A stretch of 64,000 nucleotides of DNA from NCBI GenBank assembly GCA_002205965.3, contig NADL03000068.1:1-64000 (forward strand), read 5' to 3'. Made by a program: the position numbers and the translations under genes. The notes beneath the pieces are model-generated. The model did not search any database, had not been told where the DNA came from, and worked only from the letters and a program-made list of their open reading frames with translations. This stretch comes from Kappaphycus alvarezii. Its lineage: Eukaryota > Rhodophyta > Florideophyceae > Gigartinales > Solieriaceae. Positions within the stretch are counted from its first letter, which is position 1. The number at the start of each line of letters is the position of its first letter. Of the stretch, positions 9,374-21,600 are shown piece after piece.

Positions 9374-10154
9374 ATGCCTTCAGCAAACACTGCCATTGCT
9401 CACACGAAGACGGATCAGGCTTTGGGTCACCGAAACCAGCCTCAGTTCCAACCACAGTCAAGCTTAGATGGAGAATCTCGTCTCCGAGCCAATACGGCAA
9501 AGGGCAAATACCGCAGTCAGGTGGCTACATTGGGGGAACATAAAACTGAGACCGCATTTTTGGACTCTGGTGCAACACACTACTTCTTCCATAGTCGCAC
9601 ACCATTTAATTCCCAAAACGAAATTGCCAAAGAGACCATACAGGCCGCAGCAGGAACCTCACATCAAACGCACACAGCCAAATCCCATGTATTGATGACC
9701 AAAATCAGATCTGAGCCTCCCATAATTGTTCGAGACTATAAAAAAACTGGCCGAAACTCACGTCTCGACCGCGAACTACAAATTACGGAGAAATCGCTTC
9801 GATCCAGCTGGCGAACATATGAGCAAAGAAATGATTTCTTTTCTGAATTCATCAGGGCTTGAAGTCAAGCCCTCACCCTCACGGACACCTGGGAGCAATG
9901 GTACCGCTGAAACTCTCTTTCAAGAGCATTGGACAAGGGCTAGGGTCTCACTCCATGACAGCAATCTCACACCAGAATTTATGGGGCGAAGCTTTAAAAC
10001 ATGCAAACTGGCTACGCAACAGACTTTCGGCTACAATGCTTTTAACGGCCATGTTCCGATCCAGCTATGGGATCATAGTATAGAGATAGACTTTCCGTCA
10101 CTGCTGACATTGGGGCAGCCAGGGTTCGAGCTCATTTACTGTTCCCACTCGTAG
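9374..10154 (+). pseudogene. pol: copia 1 protease fused to partial integrase
   Basis: The frame beginning 9374 encodes the aspartic protease core FLDSGATHYFFHS (9555-9595). After about 9730 the reading moves to a shifted frame with the C-terminal half of the copia integrase core: EHMSKEMISFLNSSG, then PSPSRTPGSNGTAETLF containing the catalytic Glu, then SLHDSNLTPEFMG. The HHCC zinc domain and the first catalytic Asp, which normally lie between protease and this segment, are absent, so roughly 500 bases were deleted. Confidence 0.8.
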
Positions 10155-10439
10155 CAAGCCAGAAAGCTGAAACTTCGTTCTAAATTCGGCCACTTCGTCG
10201 GTATGGAGTCAGACAATAGGCAGATAAGGGTGTATATCTCAGGGTCCAAGTCAGCCAGAGTCGCCACGAGGGCCTATTTGACTACGATTTCGAACAGAAA
10301 GCTCCCAGGTGCTTCTTTCTTACTCGACGGTCTTGCAAGACAACATGAGATTGAGGTCGCAAACGTAGATTAAATGGAATCCGCTCAAGATAAACTAACC
10401 TAATTTATAACTTCAGTGCACCAACAGGCTGCGGAAATG

Positions 10440-11280
10440 GTTTACCCTGACGGAAAGGAAATTCTAAAGACGGCATATGAACCAAAACCTTTGTTGGAGC
10501 CTGTAATATTCCCCAAAGGGCCGAGGCTAAGGGTAGTGAGTACAATGCACTAATTAAGAGAATAACATGGTCCTATGTACACCAAAGCGCTAAGATAATC
10601 CCATTACCGTTCAAATGGACTTTCAAGGCTAGGCTTCTAGACTCCACAGAGATCCAGCATATGGCAGAGACACGCTTTACTCTGAGAGATATCGCCAACG
10701 GGCGTACGTGGGCTTTGACTCGGAAACCATTTATGCTCCCGTCGCATCCCATGAGACTATACGTCTCTGTTCTCTACAGCTGCTGCCAATAAACTCATAC
10801 TAGAAGTAGGCGATATTTCCAATTCATACCCACACGGAACACTTGACGTACCGATATACGTGGTACAGCCTACAAATTCTTCCCACCAGCTGACTATATC
10901 CGGGCACATATGCAAATAAGAGAAGTCTGTCTATGGTACTAGACATGCATATCATACCTACGGTTCATTTCTTCACGAGGGACTCACCAATTGGGGAATA
11001 AAAGCCTCCTACTACGACAACAGTCTTTTACTTTGTACGTGTCAACGCAGACTTCATTGCTTCATTGTTTTAGCAGTCTTAGTAGATGATATGGACTTTC
11101 CTGCGAACTTCGAAGTTCTATTAGAGAACTTAAAAGACTTTTTGTCCGCCACTTTTTACATCAAACTCTTTGGTGAGCTCATACCCTTCATTGGATGGAC
11201 AATAACTCGCTCTCCAACGGGAATTCGGATCGACCAAGAACGTTATGCAAATAATTTCTAAAAGCATATGGTATGACCCA
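10440..11280 (+). pseudogene. pol: copia 1 reverse transcriptase remnant
   Basis: Scattered frames give copia RT landmarks in order: PLPFKWTFKARLLDS near 10600, IYAPVASHETIR near 10730, HEGLTNWGIKASYYDNSLL near 10975, the catalytic LVDDMDF near 11083, and IPFIGWTITRSPTGIRID near 11185. There are many stops and shifts. The polymerase YVDD box is changed to LVDD. Confidence 0.75.
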
Positions 11281-11351
11281 ATCAAATGCCATTTTGACGC
11301 CACTTCCCATGGATGGACGATCAACAGCAAGCACCGTAAGAGAACGGGGAA

Positions 11352-12065
11352 TTGACACTAGCAGGAAAAGAACAACATGCCTATCGTAGCGTAATCGGCG
11401 GTTTACTAAGCTTGGCCGTATATAATCAACTAGGCTTATCATTTACAGTGTCAGCTATTGCTCATCACTTGCGTACCGCTACGGGACGCCACATGAAGCT
11501 GGTGGAGAGAGTTTTTCGATACCTGAACGATACTAACCACTTTGGACTGCACTATAACAGCGCATTCGGAATGAAAGCAGAATCAATTGGTGCTTCCGTG
11601 CACGCAGACTGGGGCGGATGCACAAATACCAGGATATCAACCACCAGATTCATGGTCGACATCAACGGGTCACCATTATATGGAAGTCAAAGCGACGGAC
11701 TGTTATCACCACCCTTCTGGAGAATGCGAATACACAGCACTCACAGCATGCGGGAAAGAGCTTTTCTGGATAAGGAAACTCTTTCGGGAAATGTACCACC
11801 AAGCCCCTTGGTCTGAGGAACGATTTTTCTGCCCAATCGTAATCAAAACGGACAGCACAGTGGCCATCTTAATGTCCATGGCAGATAATGTGTGGCCTAA
11901 AGGTAAACACATCTACCTTGGCGTTCACACGGTGAAGGAACTCATTCACGATGGCGTAGTAAAGTTGGATCACGTCCTTCCAATCGCAACAAAGCGGATC
12001 TACTAACAACGTCAATGATGAGAGACGCTTTGAGCCGGATGATTTGTTTATGGTACTTGGATAGC
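11352..12065 (+). pseudogene. pol: copia 1 RNase H and C-terminus
   Basis: YRSVIGGLLSLAVYN (near 11385) is the copia motif that precedes RNase H. GASVHADWGGCTNTRIST follows near 11590. After a shift near 11685 come GECEYTALTACGKELFWIRK and VIKTDSTVAILMSMA, ending in SNRNKADLLTTSMM near 12010, the usual copia C-terminal signature. These correspond to the RNase H core that removes RNA from RNA-DNA hybrids. Confidence 0.82.
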
Positions 12066-12365
12066 TATGGAATTTGTTAGTACATGTAATGAGTTAAGTT
12101 CGAATCTTTTCTGAATTGTCGAAGCTGAAAGTAACATAATCTGCCACAGCAGATTGAGAAACAAATAACGGCAGCAGCAGAATGAAAAATGTATAGCAGC
12201 AGCACAAGCTGGAAAAGAAAGCAAAACAGCAGCAGCCGACACACAATTTTAGTTTGAAAAGATGGTTTTGTAAATTCAAACATGAAAACGGCCATGATGC
12301 GAAAGGCAGCAGAAGCAGCTGGGCACCGCAACCGGAACGGACGATTCGTCCTTCCGAGGGGGCGT
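12066..12365 (+). other. copia 1 3' untranslated part with AGC-rich tract and polypurine tract
   Basis: This stretch contains several CAGCAG/AGCAGC clusters (12146-12236) and no credible coding frame. It ends in a purine-rich tract ccgagggggcg (12355-12365) immediately before a TG, as expected for the plus-strand primer site of an LTR element. Confidence 0.6.
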
Positions 12366-12650
12366 GTCACAATATACTGTACTGTAAATTATCACAGTAC
12401 AAAGCGAAAGAACGAATCCTCTCCCGAGTTGCATTATTATCCTGGCTCGCATTTAATTATCAGGATACTGTACTGTACTGAATCATCGAGAGTCAATGTG
12501 CGTTTCTCTCCTTCTCAAGCTACAGTATGCTATTGCATTTACTGTACCTACTGTATGTTTCACGCAGTATATAAAGGACACTCGAGTCCCCTCTCCCCTC
12601 TGTGGGACTCGAGAGAACAACTTACCCCTTTACTTTTACTGTACTGTACA
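12366..12650 (+). repeat. Candidate copia 3' LTR with TATA box
   Basis: It starts TGTCACAATATACTGTACTG, right after the purine tract. TACTGTAC-type palindromic units recur (12377, 12466, 12640). A TATATAAAG box lies at 12569-12577 with CACTCGAGTCCC downstream. A fragment of the same LTR is inverted at 7057-7130. The 3' boundary is unclear and no matching 5' LTR is seen in front of copia 1. Confidence 0.55.
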
Positions 12651-12666
12651 GTACAATTCCTTCAAT

Positions 12667-12745
12667 GAACACAGCGTTTTTGAATCCTATTTCAAAAAAC
12701 ATTTACGAAAATATTCCCGTGCCCTTCGGCACTCCATCTTTGTCA
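12667..12745 (+). repeat. Short repeat, diverged copy at 63347-63425
   Basis: The roughly 78 bases starting ATGAACACAGCGTTTTTGAA match the start of the block at 63347 with about 75-80% identity. Two overlapping frames stay open in both copies (one starting MNTAF, one starting EH), so the coding frame is uncertain. 12746-12887 shows nothing else. Confidence 0.6.
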
Positions 12746-12887
12746 ATCCTCATTCAGAATGCAACCCCCAGACATGGCCTCAACTGCGACTGACGACTAC
12801 CTCCCTTGGGGTTCTTTGGCCGCGCCTCTTGAGTGAGTTGATGCCCCATCGCAACAGGCGCTTCCCTCGAATGCCTTGTCATGAACT

Positions 12888-14423
12888 CTAGCATACATGG
12901 TGTGAGGTCCTCCCATCAGATGGATCAAACGTGCAGACTGGTTTGGAATCGTGGGGGGGGGCGAAAGAGCTTAGCGCCAAGTTGCGAATGTAATTAGTTT
13001 CTGAATTAGCGGATGGAGTTCTTGACAACCCAGCACCAAGTGAATTGTTAGCAGTCGAGTTGGCGTCGGTTACTGGGGTCGTAGCAAACGATGATGCTGA
13101 CAAAGCCTCGTTTACTGTGCCCGGAAGGTATGGGACGGTCGGATTTGTCGCAGACCACGAGGCTACTGGAGTCGCGACTATCGTAGAGGTGGCGTTCGCC
13201 TGGGCAACAGGTCTTCCGGCTCTCTCCCTAGCTTTCTTTTCCCTGCGCTTTTGGTTGATCTTTGCATACTGCTTGCAACGCGCTACGTCAGGGCATTCAT
13301 TGCGGCAATGGGTGCATGTCCAAGTTCCGTTGTTGCTAAGGGCCCTCTTGAGGCTTTCCGGTTCATACAATAGAAGACATTTCTCGCAGATTACCTTTCT
13401 GCAAAGTCCAAGGTTAACGTTTTGACAGCGACCAAATTCAATTTTGGATTTCCGTCCACAGATATGGCAATAGTGCGAGGAAGAGGCGCCTTTTGTGTAA
13501 CGGTTTTTTGTCTTTGGCTCACGCCTCGTCTTCTTGATCATCTTTTCTGCACCAGAGGAACACTGCGGAGAGGAAATGACTTGGCTTGACGTTTTCGGAT
13601 TGCCCTTGTTGCACCCGATGGACCCCAACACATCATTCGTGGGAGCAGGGCTGGAAACCGCAACTGCGTCATTGAACTCCGGTTGAGGGACATCGATCGC
13701 TGGCATGCTGATCTGGTGCAGATGCGGTTCCGCGCAGACACCAGGTCGGTCGCCTTTTGCAATTATAGCGGGCGTGTTTGTCAGCAGGTGCTGTTGGTAC
13801 AACAATCGCTGGTGGTGATGCATTTGAGACATTGGAGGCCATTTTGAGGGTGATCCAGTTCTGACATCTAAAGCATGGTTACAATCTCTTCGGTCTCCTA
13901 CGAATTTGCCCACCTCAGATGGTTGTGTCGAAGCCAGTTCAACAAAAGGGCCCCCGGTATCAAAATTTTTGCCTTCTTGGCAGAAAGGTGCGGGAATATC
14001 TAGTAGCTTGTATTTCTCAGCTGTGTTATCGTGTAATACGCAGTTTGCATTCATCCAAACATCATCTTGTGGACGAGGGGCTTCACTGCAAAGAATATCT
14101 TCTTCAAGCTCACCGGGAACTATTAGCTGTTTCCTGATTTCTTCAGGATCAATATCAGCTAGCGGCTCCATCAAGCTGAAATAGGATGGATCAGCGGTTT
14201 GGTGATGGCCGCTGAGCACATCTCTTGCCAGAACATCAGGGGTAGGAGCGTGTGTGAAGTCAATCGAAGGCAGCCTCTCAAACAGGTTCTGTTCCGGGTA
14301 ATCATCGGCATTGTGATTAATCGTGAGCCCAATGATGTTTTCTTGTTCTGCAACATTGGCTTCATGGCCTTCTTAATGTATCGCTTCAATTTCAATGTCA
14401 AAGTCACTATGAATATTGTCCAT
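12888..14423 (-). pseudogene. CDCA7/R1-type zinc-finger protein (zf-4CXXC_R1), one in-frame stop near the N-terminus
   Basis: A likely nuclear, chromatin- or DNA-associated protein. The C-terminal third carries a cysteine pattern typical of the zf-4CXXC_R1 family (CDCA7, monoamine-oxidase A repressor R1): CHICGRKSK, then RCQN, CRKVICEKC, a Tyr-containing spacer, then TWTCTHCRNECPDVARCKQY, then a basic KINQKRREKKARERAGRP. The N-terminal 270 residues are acidic, then Ser/Pro/His-rich and probably disordered. Translation from the ATG at 14423 (MDNIHSDFDIEIEAIH) meets a TAA at 14373-14375 and then stays open for about 495 codons to the TAG at 12888. The stop could be a mutation, a sequencing error or part of a short intron. 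A run of nine or more G at 12951-12961 near the 3' end is a second risk point. It is the clearest host-type gene in the window. Confidence 0.8.
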
Positions 14424-15203
14424 GGCGAGGCAAGCGCTAGTGTAGGTAAACCAGGTCCAGACTGTGGTTACAGCAAGCGCGGAGCACAGAAAACGATGCA
14501 ATTTTTTCCCGGATGGAAGGGCGTTTGAAGAACGTCAGGGAGAACTGTTTGCCGCGGAGAGAGTGATGCCTGCGGTGCGTTGAATCCTGGAGAAGATAGA
14601 GAGACTATTTGACAAACTCCTTTTTTGATGCTTGAGTAAATGTCTGTTTCGAAGTCGATGGAAAATGCTGAGTGAAGAATATCGATGAGAGGTGATGCGT
14701 GAAACAGTCGAAGTTGGAGAATCACAAGCGGATGTTCAGAGCTGAGTCAGTTGAGGGAGCAGTATGACGGGGCAGATTGCTATTAATACGCTTCTTTGGA
14801 TGCTCACAGCTTCAAGCAAAGGAACTGCATTCCGAAGCAGCTGCCCGCCCCTCAATCCAGTAAACGCATTGCTTCAAAGACGGTGGTTACATGGCAAATC
14901 CATCGACAATGACTATGACAATACGTCGCGTACACCCCGTTGAAGACATAGATTACCGCAGTCAGCTTTCGGTACCAGCACAGTGACCGAGAAGCTCCGA
15001 GATGTAATTTGTGATTCAATATCAAAGCGGGCAATTAATGCGGAAGCACAGCCGTTCTTGCTCATCATTACGCAGAGCTAAGGGACCGCGACAGCAAACA
15101 CACAGCTCAAGAAATGTCGTGGCCTTTGAATAGGGGCAATGAGTTTCACCAACCAAGACGACAACGATTTCGTCCAGCAAACCAACTGCCGCACCACCCA
15201 GAA
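14424..15203. other. Upstream region of the zinc-finger gene, no gene seen
   Basis: I see no coding frame with recognisable content. It should include the promoter of the minus-strand zinc-finger gene. From about 15114 it merges into the left part of the repeat whose right part recurs at 6570. Confidence 0.5.
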
Positions 15204-15620
15204 GACCCATTACAGAAGGCAACTGGTTACGCACACCAGACAGTCAACTTTGAGGATATTCGACTACGGTCTTCGTCGACATGTGAACTTCGACACGTAA
15301 TGATCTGGGGGTATGCTCGTCTCAATAAAGGAGTTGGTGAAACTGCCACAACCTGGCGTCTCTAGCAAATGTGCAAAAGCAACCTTACGCCGTCATGCCG
15401 TAATCATTTCTCAATTTTCCTGAAGCAATACTGTAGAACGTGAACGGAGAGTATTGTTCCGGTTCCGTCTCTCTCGTTGCTTGTACTCCAATGATCGCTT
15501 AGAACGAGACGACTGTGGATCTGGTCGGAGTGATTGCCGCATCTTTGGACGACAACGATTACGCATGCACTTCTCGACACGAGAAGAGCCCAGTGGTCCT
15601 GTAGTTGGAAGAGGGGAAAA
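15204..15620 (+). repeat. Genomic repeat (copy 2), the uninterrupted version
   Basis: Homologous to 6570-6985 with few changes. GACCC at 15204-15208 is preceded by CACCCAGAA and not by an LTR, so this is the state before gypsy insertion for this repeat family. The repeat therefore extends left of 15204, but the matching left part of the other copy lies beyond the window. Confidence 0.85.
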
Positions 15621-16138
15621 TGGGGGGTTAATGTACTGTGGTAGATATGTGGGTTGGTACCCAGTATATTTGTACCGGACCGTAGATACCGTATAATGGC
15701 CAAGCCAATTGTGGAACCGTAAAATGCGTCGAAAACAGTAGGTAGCGCTCCAATCTACCAGAAGGTGGAAGGGAGTTGGAAGAGGACAGATCCAAAGGGG
15801 GGAAATGTTTGAGTGGTTTACATTTGAATCCAAATGGAGGGGATTGAGAGAAGTGCGCTCGAGACCGAGGGAATTACAGTATATAACGATCCAGCTATGA
15901 CTCTACAGGGCTACTGTAGTCGCTCAGATGTTATTTGTTGGAGTCTTGAAGCAACTACAATAGTGACCACGGGACCGTTGTCTTCATATCCCCGATGCCA
16001 TTTCTTATTGATCAGAATACTGCGCAAAAAACTCCTAAGATATAGATATTTCCTGGGATGTGCCCAACCATTCCGTAATTTCAGAGTTGGCGTCTAAGAA
16101 AATGGCCCGTTCCCCTCCCCCGCGCCATCCGGAACCCT
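15621..16138. other. Intergenic, nothing recognised
   Basis: Moderate GC, with several GTACCNGTA/TACAG-type short palindromic words (for example 15655-15690). No frame gives a recognisable protein and no repeat partner was found in the window. Confidence 0.4.
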
Positions 16139-16941
16139 TTAAGTGTCCTGAGTATTTACCTCAAGACCCTCCTCACGACGCTCGGCATCAAGATCCCCTC
16201 GGTGAATAAAGAAGTAAGAATGCCCTACAAGGGGATGTGACCGGATGAGGTGCTCTGGCATGACAAGTACACAACTGGGGCCCCTTCTACAAAGTTTTTC
16301 TAGAAATGAGTCCTTCTCATATCTCCGATCCGCTGTGATTACACAATCTTTCAACGCTTTTTCACCCTTCTCGTCCAAAATACTAGACAGAAGTGTAGCG
16401 ACAGGCTTTGTCTGCATTTCTCCTCTCCTTCTAACCATTAGCCCAAGGATCACGCAAAAACGAGCGTCTGCAATCGAACCTGCAGAATTGCCTTCTTTGT
16501 CAGCCTCACGTGCGCTTAGAATATTTCACTTGATTGTACGCTGCACGTGTTCCGAAACGGTCAATGTCAAGCGTCGCAATCAAATGCAGTGGAAAAAAGA
16601 ACAATTTTCTTGTCTGTCTAAACGCCAGGTGTTCAAACTCCGAAAGGTTGCTAGGCTGATCGCGTTGGGAGTCCCATATCAATCCGCCCTCTTGTCCCCT
16701 GCCTGTTGGTGGATATGCCAGTAGATTGGAAAAAAATAAAAACTAAGCGGGCGAGAGGAGGTGTGCCCGTACCGATTGAACTTATCATAAAAATTGCTTT
16801 CTCAGTTCTGAAACCTGAGTTGCGCGTGAGGAGAAGCACTGCGAGGAATCGATACATGTCTGCGTTTGACACCGGCCTTTCTTTCAATTGATGACTCACT
16901 ATTGCTTCTTTAATCCAGTCTCTTATCTGTTTCAGTGGAGA
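16139..16941 (-). pseudogene. PiggyBac-like transposase, C-terminal part, split by gypsy B
   Basis: Minus-strand frames read as a DDE_Tnp_1_7 (PiggyBac-type) cut-and-paste transposase. Near the insertion point: SPLKQIRDWIKEAI, then SNADMYRFLAVLLLTRNSGF (16780-16941). Further on (16139-16453): VATLLSSILDEKGEKALKDC, then VITADRRYEKDSFLEKL, where the Asp-Arg-x-Tyr looks like a catalytic-core strand, and CVLVMPEHLIRSHPLVGHS. Middle frames are shifted. The upstream coding part lies at 24418-24545 on the other side of gypsy B. The family assignment rests on motif layout only. Confidence 0.6.
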
Positions 16942-17661
16942 TGATGTGCGCAAATTCGCACACGAAAAAATTTAGATGAGGACCATAATTGTATACAGTA
17001 TTGGAACTGGGAAGATATTTTTACAGTTTTTGAATTTGCAAGATATTTTTAATTTGGGTGAGTGTGGCAAATTCATCGGTTGATTTTTTATTTTAGGACA
17101 CGCTGTCATAGTGGATGTCAGTACAGTTCTAGGTTGTGGGTGATACTACGAGTGACTCTGAAAGGTCTATATAATGGCCACATCAATTCCCACCCCTGGC
17201 CGATGGGTGGCTGGCATGGGTATGGCACCTAGATATTTACCTTGAGGAAATATCTTCTAATGGTCTCTCTGGTTCACACGATTCCCGTGAATGCGTTTTA
17301 TGGTATTTAGTATGTTTGATTGAGACTTTAGGATTAGCCGAAAGGTCTATATAAGCTGAGTAAAGTGCTTCCTCCTTGAGAGGTCAAGCAAGTTGGCAGA
17401 CAACTTCAGGTCAAGCTCCGAGTAGTAGGAAGTTGAGAGTCAACTTCAGACCCTAGAAAACTTTTTCCTAAGCTGGTCGCAGAGCATCAGTGGTAGACCC
17501 TGCCCCTTTTATACTTGCTTGTAGCCCTCTCAACTCTCTCCCATATACACTCCTTTTTATTTGTTCAACTATACCACGGTAGCACTTTTGTCGCTCGCAA
17601 CACCTCCGTCTTGGGGTAGTTGGTTCTAAGTATCTCTTCTCCCGACGATTTACCCCTATCA
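16942..17661 (+). repeat. 5' LTR of gypsy copy B
   Basis: Opens TGATGTGCGC and closes CCCCTATCA. It differs from the 3' LTR by only a few bases: a small indel in the GCGCAAAT..CGCAC start and CAAGCTCC versus CGAGCTCC near 17415. It contains a duplicated promoter-like word, GAAAGGTCTATATAA, at about 17160 and again at about 17339. The second sits where a TATA box for element transcription would be. Confidence 0.95.
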
Positions 17662-17680
17662 TTTGGTACTCTTGTGGAGG
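17662..17680 (+). other. Probable primer binding site of gypsy copy B
   Basis: TTTGGTACTCTTGTGGAGG follows the LTR end directly. A TGG at this place is what a tRNA 3' CCA end pairs with. I cannot name the tRNA; the match beyond TGGTA was not tested. Confidence 0.5.
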
Positions 17681-17750
17681 GGGTTGCACCCGAGGTATTC
17701 GAGTTGAGCAGTCTTAGGGAACCATTCGAGGGGATTTCTTTTCTGTAATC

Positions 17751-18659
17751 ATGGATCTCAACGCTGCTCGTCTAACGTTCTCAGGGGGCAAGAATGAAGA
17801 CGTTGAGGAGTTTTCTCTATACATATGTCAACCGTTGTGATGCGTGAGAAGAGCGATGAAGAGAAGGCCGAAAGTATCTTCGCCTATCTTCATGGTGACG
17901 CAAAGCACAAATATAAGGCCAAGTTTATCAACGGGTGGTCTCTTAACGGGAATGGGCGTAACTTCGGTGAGGTATGTGAGTGGCTTGTGAAAGAATATGC
18001 TAAGCAGGTAGAACCAGATGAGATGATTCGTACCGCCATAGAGGCCCGGCTCAACTTCGACGATTTGTTAAGCTCATTGGTATACGTGTGATCTCTATGA
18101 AAAGGCTGGGTTCAACGCCCAAGCCAAGTACGGAATGCTGCGTAAGGCGGCGATGGGGGATAAGCGGCTCTCCGATTTCCTCCTCATCAAGGGCCCTCAC
18201 ACTTTTAATGAACTGAAGGGTACCATAGTAGAATTTGTCAAAAATTCGGAGACGTTTCAGTCACTAAGTGAAATACCGAGGGAAACCCGTACATCTATGC
18301 CGATCGTACATCCTGAAAAGAATTATCAAAGGCCAGCTACTAGCGCAGCAGCATTGGAATCAGTCAGGAGCGATGTCAAAAACTTGGAAGAAAGGTTGGA
18401 AACCCGATTCGATAATCGACTTGACATGATAACCTCGCAGTTGGAAAGCCTTACTCTTACCATTAAGAAGAACCAGTCTGGGGCCCCCAAGGCCGCAGAA
18501 GTCTGTTCCTACTGTCACAAGCCTGGACACTTTGCAAATAGGTGTCCTGATAATCCACATAGAAACACTCGTTGTGGAAAGTGCGGCGATATGGGCATCA
18601 TGAAAGTAACTGCTGGTCTAAAGACAACAGAAAGCAAATTTATCGGACGCAAGGAGTGA
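17751..18659 (+). pseudogene. gag: gypsy copy B Gag (two frameshifts)
   Basis: The ATG at 17751 (MDLNAARLTFSGGKNEDVEE) is taken as the start because it follows the leader and is in frame with a capsid-like sequence. A base is missing near 17822; the frame resumes at 17825 and is lost again near 18086 (copy A has two extra bases, TG, there). It resumes at 18135 and runs through the first zinc knuckle CSYCHKPGHFANRC. The second knuckle is broken: after CGKCGD the sequence shifts and gives MGIMKVTAGLK instead of the Cys/His pattern of copy A. Confidence 0.88.
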
Positions 18660-21600
18660 GTCAGGACCAGAGATGAAAATCTTACAAAACAGGAAGGATC
18701 AAAGGTTGGCGGATGCCGGTAATGTATCCATCGCTGAAGAAATCAGTCAAGTTAATGTGACAAAAAGGGATGGGGAAGGGAACGTTTTGTCGAAAAACCT
18801 AGGCTAGATTATGGAATGCTGGAGCATATCCCAGCACCTGTACCTCCTCGAACCAAGAGGCTGATCAAGTTGTTCCAGGGTGGGAAACACTTCGGCCAAG
18901 AAGACGAGAAAGAGTAAGAAATTTAAGAGTATCCCGAAGGACGTACTAGAATATGTGAAGAAGTACAATTTGGTGGCTGAGCTTGCATCGCCCCAACTGG
19001 GATAACGTTTGGTCAACTTTTGAGGGGCGACGCAGAGGATGCGAGAAAAGAACTCAAAAAAATTATCAGGTCTAATAAGTCCGCTAAGGGTAAGAAACTG
19101 TTTCTTCAATCGGCCTCGACAGCACCAAGACGTCTTAAACTAGTACCAGTCAAAGTATTGGGAATGCAAACCCAAGCTCTTTTCGATTCGGGCGCTGTTC
19201 CAAACCTTATCAGAAACTTTGGTGACAGATTTAGGTCTCGAAATTATTCCAACTACTCGAAGAATAACTGTGGCGGATGGAACCGTCTCAAAATGCATGG
19301 GCACTGTTACAAGGTTTCCGTGTTCTTTGGGGACTCTAAAGTTGATGTAGACTTTCTCGTCATGCCGGAGCTCCCTTTCGATGCAATCATTGGCTGCCTA
19401 CCATGGAAAGACTAGGGACCTGCATTGACTTGGGCAACCAAATCGTTTCAGTTAATGTTGACGGCAGAAACGTGAAGATGCCCCTGGATTTCGACAAAAG
19501 CACACATCCGGAAGATCTAAGAGAGACGGACAGTGAAGATTTCACTTCTAGCTATGACAGCGAAGATTCCGAACCAACTAACACTTTCGGAAGTGAGAAA
19601 GGGTACGCTCGGGGGACAATGAACATGACATGGGACGATTATGATTCTGGGTTTGAAACAGATGAAGAATGGAATTCTAGGGTAGGTTTGACACCTGAAT
19701 GTGTTTCTTTTTGCGATAATATCGAATCAAAGGACGGAATTCGGGGCATGAAAGAAGATTACAATTGCACGGAAAACAAGAATATATCGAATTCCATATC
19801 TGAAGATGTGAGCACGCCGGAAGAGGTCCTTCAAAATTTGGAGGGTGAGGATCAAGAAAAGGACCAGCGCCAAATTGGAGAAATTCAAGAAAAAGTACAG
19901 CACCTTCCAGCCCCCGCCTCAATGATAATATCCGACATGTTAACATCTTCCGAAGTAATTGCATGGAGCGTTCAGATTTAAGACAAGCAAGTGTACCGGT
20001 CACTCACTCATTTGAACTTACCGATACTCAACCAATTTACCACAGGCCTAGACGTCAACCGCCAAAATATGACCAATTTATCTCAGAGAATGTTACAAGT
20101 ATGCTGGAAAATGATATCATTCGGCCAGTTTCATCCCCATGGTCATTTCCAGTTGTGGTCGCACCAAAGAAGGATGGAAAGCTGCGTTTTTGCGTCGATT
20201 ACCGACAACTGAACCAGAGAATGATACCCGATCGATTTCCGATTCCGAATATGGAGGAAATCCTCGAGGACTTGAAGGACGGGAGATACTTCACCTCAAT
20301 TGATCTTTACACTGGTTATTGGCAGATTCCATTGGATGAAAAATGCAAGGAAAAAACAACTTTTACCAGCAAAGCCGGTACATTCAGGTTCGAAGTGATG
20401 CCTTTTGGTCTCATGAATGCCCCAGCTACATTCCAAAGAATGATGAACGAGGTTTTGAAAGGACTTCCATTTGCAAGAGTTTATATCGATGATGTGGTAA
20501 TATTCTCAAAAACCTTGGATCAGCACATATCGCATGTCAAGACTGTGGTGGAGAAAATAGCTGCGTACAGCCTGAAAATTAAGTTAAGCAAATGCTTCTT
20601 TGCGAAAACGTCTATCCAATTACTCGGTCATATCGTCGATCAAGAGGGAATTAAAGTGGATCCAGAGAAAACGAAAAAAATCAAGTTGGCACCAAGGCCC
20701 GCTTCAAAGACGGAGGTTCGAAGCTTTCTTAGGACTGGCCTCATATTACAGGAGATTTATCAAAGATTTCGCCAAGACTGCAGCACCGTTACATGCCAGC
20801 ACAACAAAGAACGGAAAATTTTTATGGAACAAGGAAATGCAAACCGCATTTGAAGAGCTTAAAGATAAGCTATGTGTCCCCCCAGTGCTCATGTATCCAG
20901 ATTTCAAGAGACCATTTGTTGTGGAGACAGATGCCTCAGAACGGTCTTTGGGTGCCGTTTTGTCCCAAAAAGATGAAAACGGAAGACTACACCCGGTTCA
21001 ATTCGCAAGTCGCACTCTGAATGATGCGGAAAGGAGATACTCAGTCTGCGAAAAAGAAGCGCTCGCTGTTGTCTTCGCACTGAAAAAGTTTCGCGTATAC
21101 CTTTTATCACTCGAGAAATTTGTCTTGATAACTGATCACCAGGCACTTAAGACAGCATTCCAAAAGAAAGATGTACATCACCGCTTGGCCCGATGGCTCG
21201 ACATTTTCGCAGAATATCGGTTTGAAATTGTGTATAGGCCCGGACGCAATAATCAGCCTGCCGACTACCTATCCCGCTTGAGGGATCCACTGATTCCAAA
21301 TGAAAAAGCTTCCGAGAACATCGTCGGAGTTGCCGAGGTGCAAGTGCCGAACAATAACGAGTACGAAGCTAATATTGACGGACTAATTAAATTCCTGGAT
21401 GGACTAGAAATGAGAAAGGTTGATATTGAACACAGAAATTGGGTACGTAGGAATCAAAAGGCTTTTACACTATGGAATGGGAAACTCTTCCGACACACGA
21501 AAGCCGGTCCTCGACTAGTGGCCCCTTTGAAAGAAAGAATGAAGATCTTGAGGACTTTTCATGATGAGTTAGGGCATTGGGATCTCGAAACAACCAAGAA

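Larger units (their letters stand above)
8396..12650 (+). mobile_element. Ty1/copia retrotransposon 1, degenerate
   Basis: The order is gag, protease, integrase, reverse transcriptase, RNase H, which is diagnostic of Ty1/copia. A G-rich tract at 12355-12365 precedes a TG that opens a TATA-containing LTR candidate. The integrase N-terminal half is missing, with protease followed almost directly by the integrase C-terminal half. Every domain carries frameshifts. The element is long dead. Confidence 0.85.

Noticed and set aside
12150..12240. CAG repeats as a polyglutamine gene
   Set aside because: Interrupted and out of frame with any gene; it lies in the 3' untranslated part of copia 1.
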